Source: Candidatus Fermentibacterota bacterium
GTDB taxonomy: Bacteria; Fermentibacterota; Fermentibacteria; Fermentibacterales; Fermentibacteraceae
Direction: 5' to 3'
Assembly: GCA_012523605.1 (NCBI GenBank)
Contig: JAAYTY010000161.1
Location: 1-13,579 of the forward strand
Length of the DNA stretch: 13,579 bases
Position numbers and translations under genes: made by a program. The notes below the pieces were generated by a model that made no database searches, was not told where the DNA came from, and saw only the letters and a list, made by a program, of their open reading frames with translations. Shown piece by piece: positions 13,448 to 13,579 of the stretch. Position 1 is the first letter of the stretch. Each line of letters opens with the position of its first letter.

Positions 13448-13579
13448 TCAGGTTGACATTCCTCCGTCTATCGGTATCACCACTCCGGTCAGGTAAGATG
13501 CTCCGTCGCCGAGCAGGAAGGCAACGACCTCGGCCACGTCCTCGGGACGGCCCATTCTGGCGAGAGGGATCCGCGATGC
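13448..13579 (-). CDS. fabG: 3-oxoacyl-ACP reductase, C-terminal end (partial)
   Basis: The frame runs in from the window edge and stops with TGA at 13450-13448, giving 43 residues. The sequence I-P-L-A-R-M-G-R-P-E-D-V-A, then V-V-A-F-L-L-G-D-G-A-S-Y-L-T-G and V-I-P-I-D-G-G-M, is the standard C-terminus of FabG-type short-chain dehydrogenases (NADPH-dependent 3-oxoacyl-ACP reduction). The position directly before acpP and fabF supports FabG over other short-chain dehydrogenases. The catalytic Ser-Tyr-Lys residues lie outside the window. Confidence 0.88.
   Translation of the reverse strand, partial: ASRIPLARMGRPEDVAEVVAFLLGDGASYLTGVVIPIDGGMST

Noticed and set aside
1..13579. CRISPR arrays, tRNA or rRNA genes, defence islands
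   Set aside because: No regularly spaced repeats, no tRNA- or rRNA-like segments and no defence-system protein motifs were seen.

Overview
The window looks like chromosome from an uncultured, fairly GC-rich bacterium. The first 75 bases encode the tail of a large secreted protein (…CYIVRLT…KVILLN-stop). This resembles the FlgD-like or type-A sorting C-termini common in Bacteroidetes/FCB-type phyla (for example Fermentibacteria- or Eisenbacteria-like lineages). Together with a canonical bacterial acpP-fabF-rnc order and two small lipoproteins, it suggests a didermic FCB-group candidate phylum. The phylum is inference; only 'bacterium, probably FCB-like' is well supported.

Left part (1-4329). 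After the secreted-protein tail lies a decayed C-terminal remnant of a serine site-specific recombinase (minus strand, 281-598). Two plus-strand genes follow: a divergent GroES-like protein (719-1135), and a 1045-residue protein joining a GGDEF diguanylate cyclase domain (intact GGDEF and RxxD inhibitory site) to a STAND/AAA-type ATPase and a long TPR array (1192-4329).

Mobile element (4329-5582). A Y1/HUH transposase of the REP-associated (RAYT) type with a DnaA-C-like helix-turn-helix tail is bounded by 26-bp terminal inverted repeats with one mismatch. The left repeat begins on the last base of the GGDEF gene's stop codon. The right repeat lies 15 bp from a terminator-like hairpin, and an 11-bp core of the repeat occurs a third time between them. 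Removing the element in silico restores the same TAG stop and brings two convergent genes next to the hairpin.

Right part (5598-13579, all minus strand, transcribed right to left). Tightly spaced genes form an apparent operon: fabG (3' end only), acpP, fabF, rnc, acyl-CoA dehydrogenase, etfB, etfA with an N-terminal two-cluster ferredoxin domain, a PHP-family metallohydrolase and an NTF2-like lipoprotein. After a 419-bp gap without a convincing gene comes a second lipoprotein, paralogous to the first, then the terminator. The fab genes serve fatty-acid synthesis. The acd-etfBA set looks like a short-chain acyl-CoA (butyryl/caffeyl-CoA type) dehydrogenase coupled to a ferredoxin-linked, possibly electron-bifurcating ETF. 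The RNase III lacks two conserved acidic residues of its active-site region, which is the most surprising single-gene observation here.
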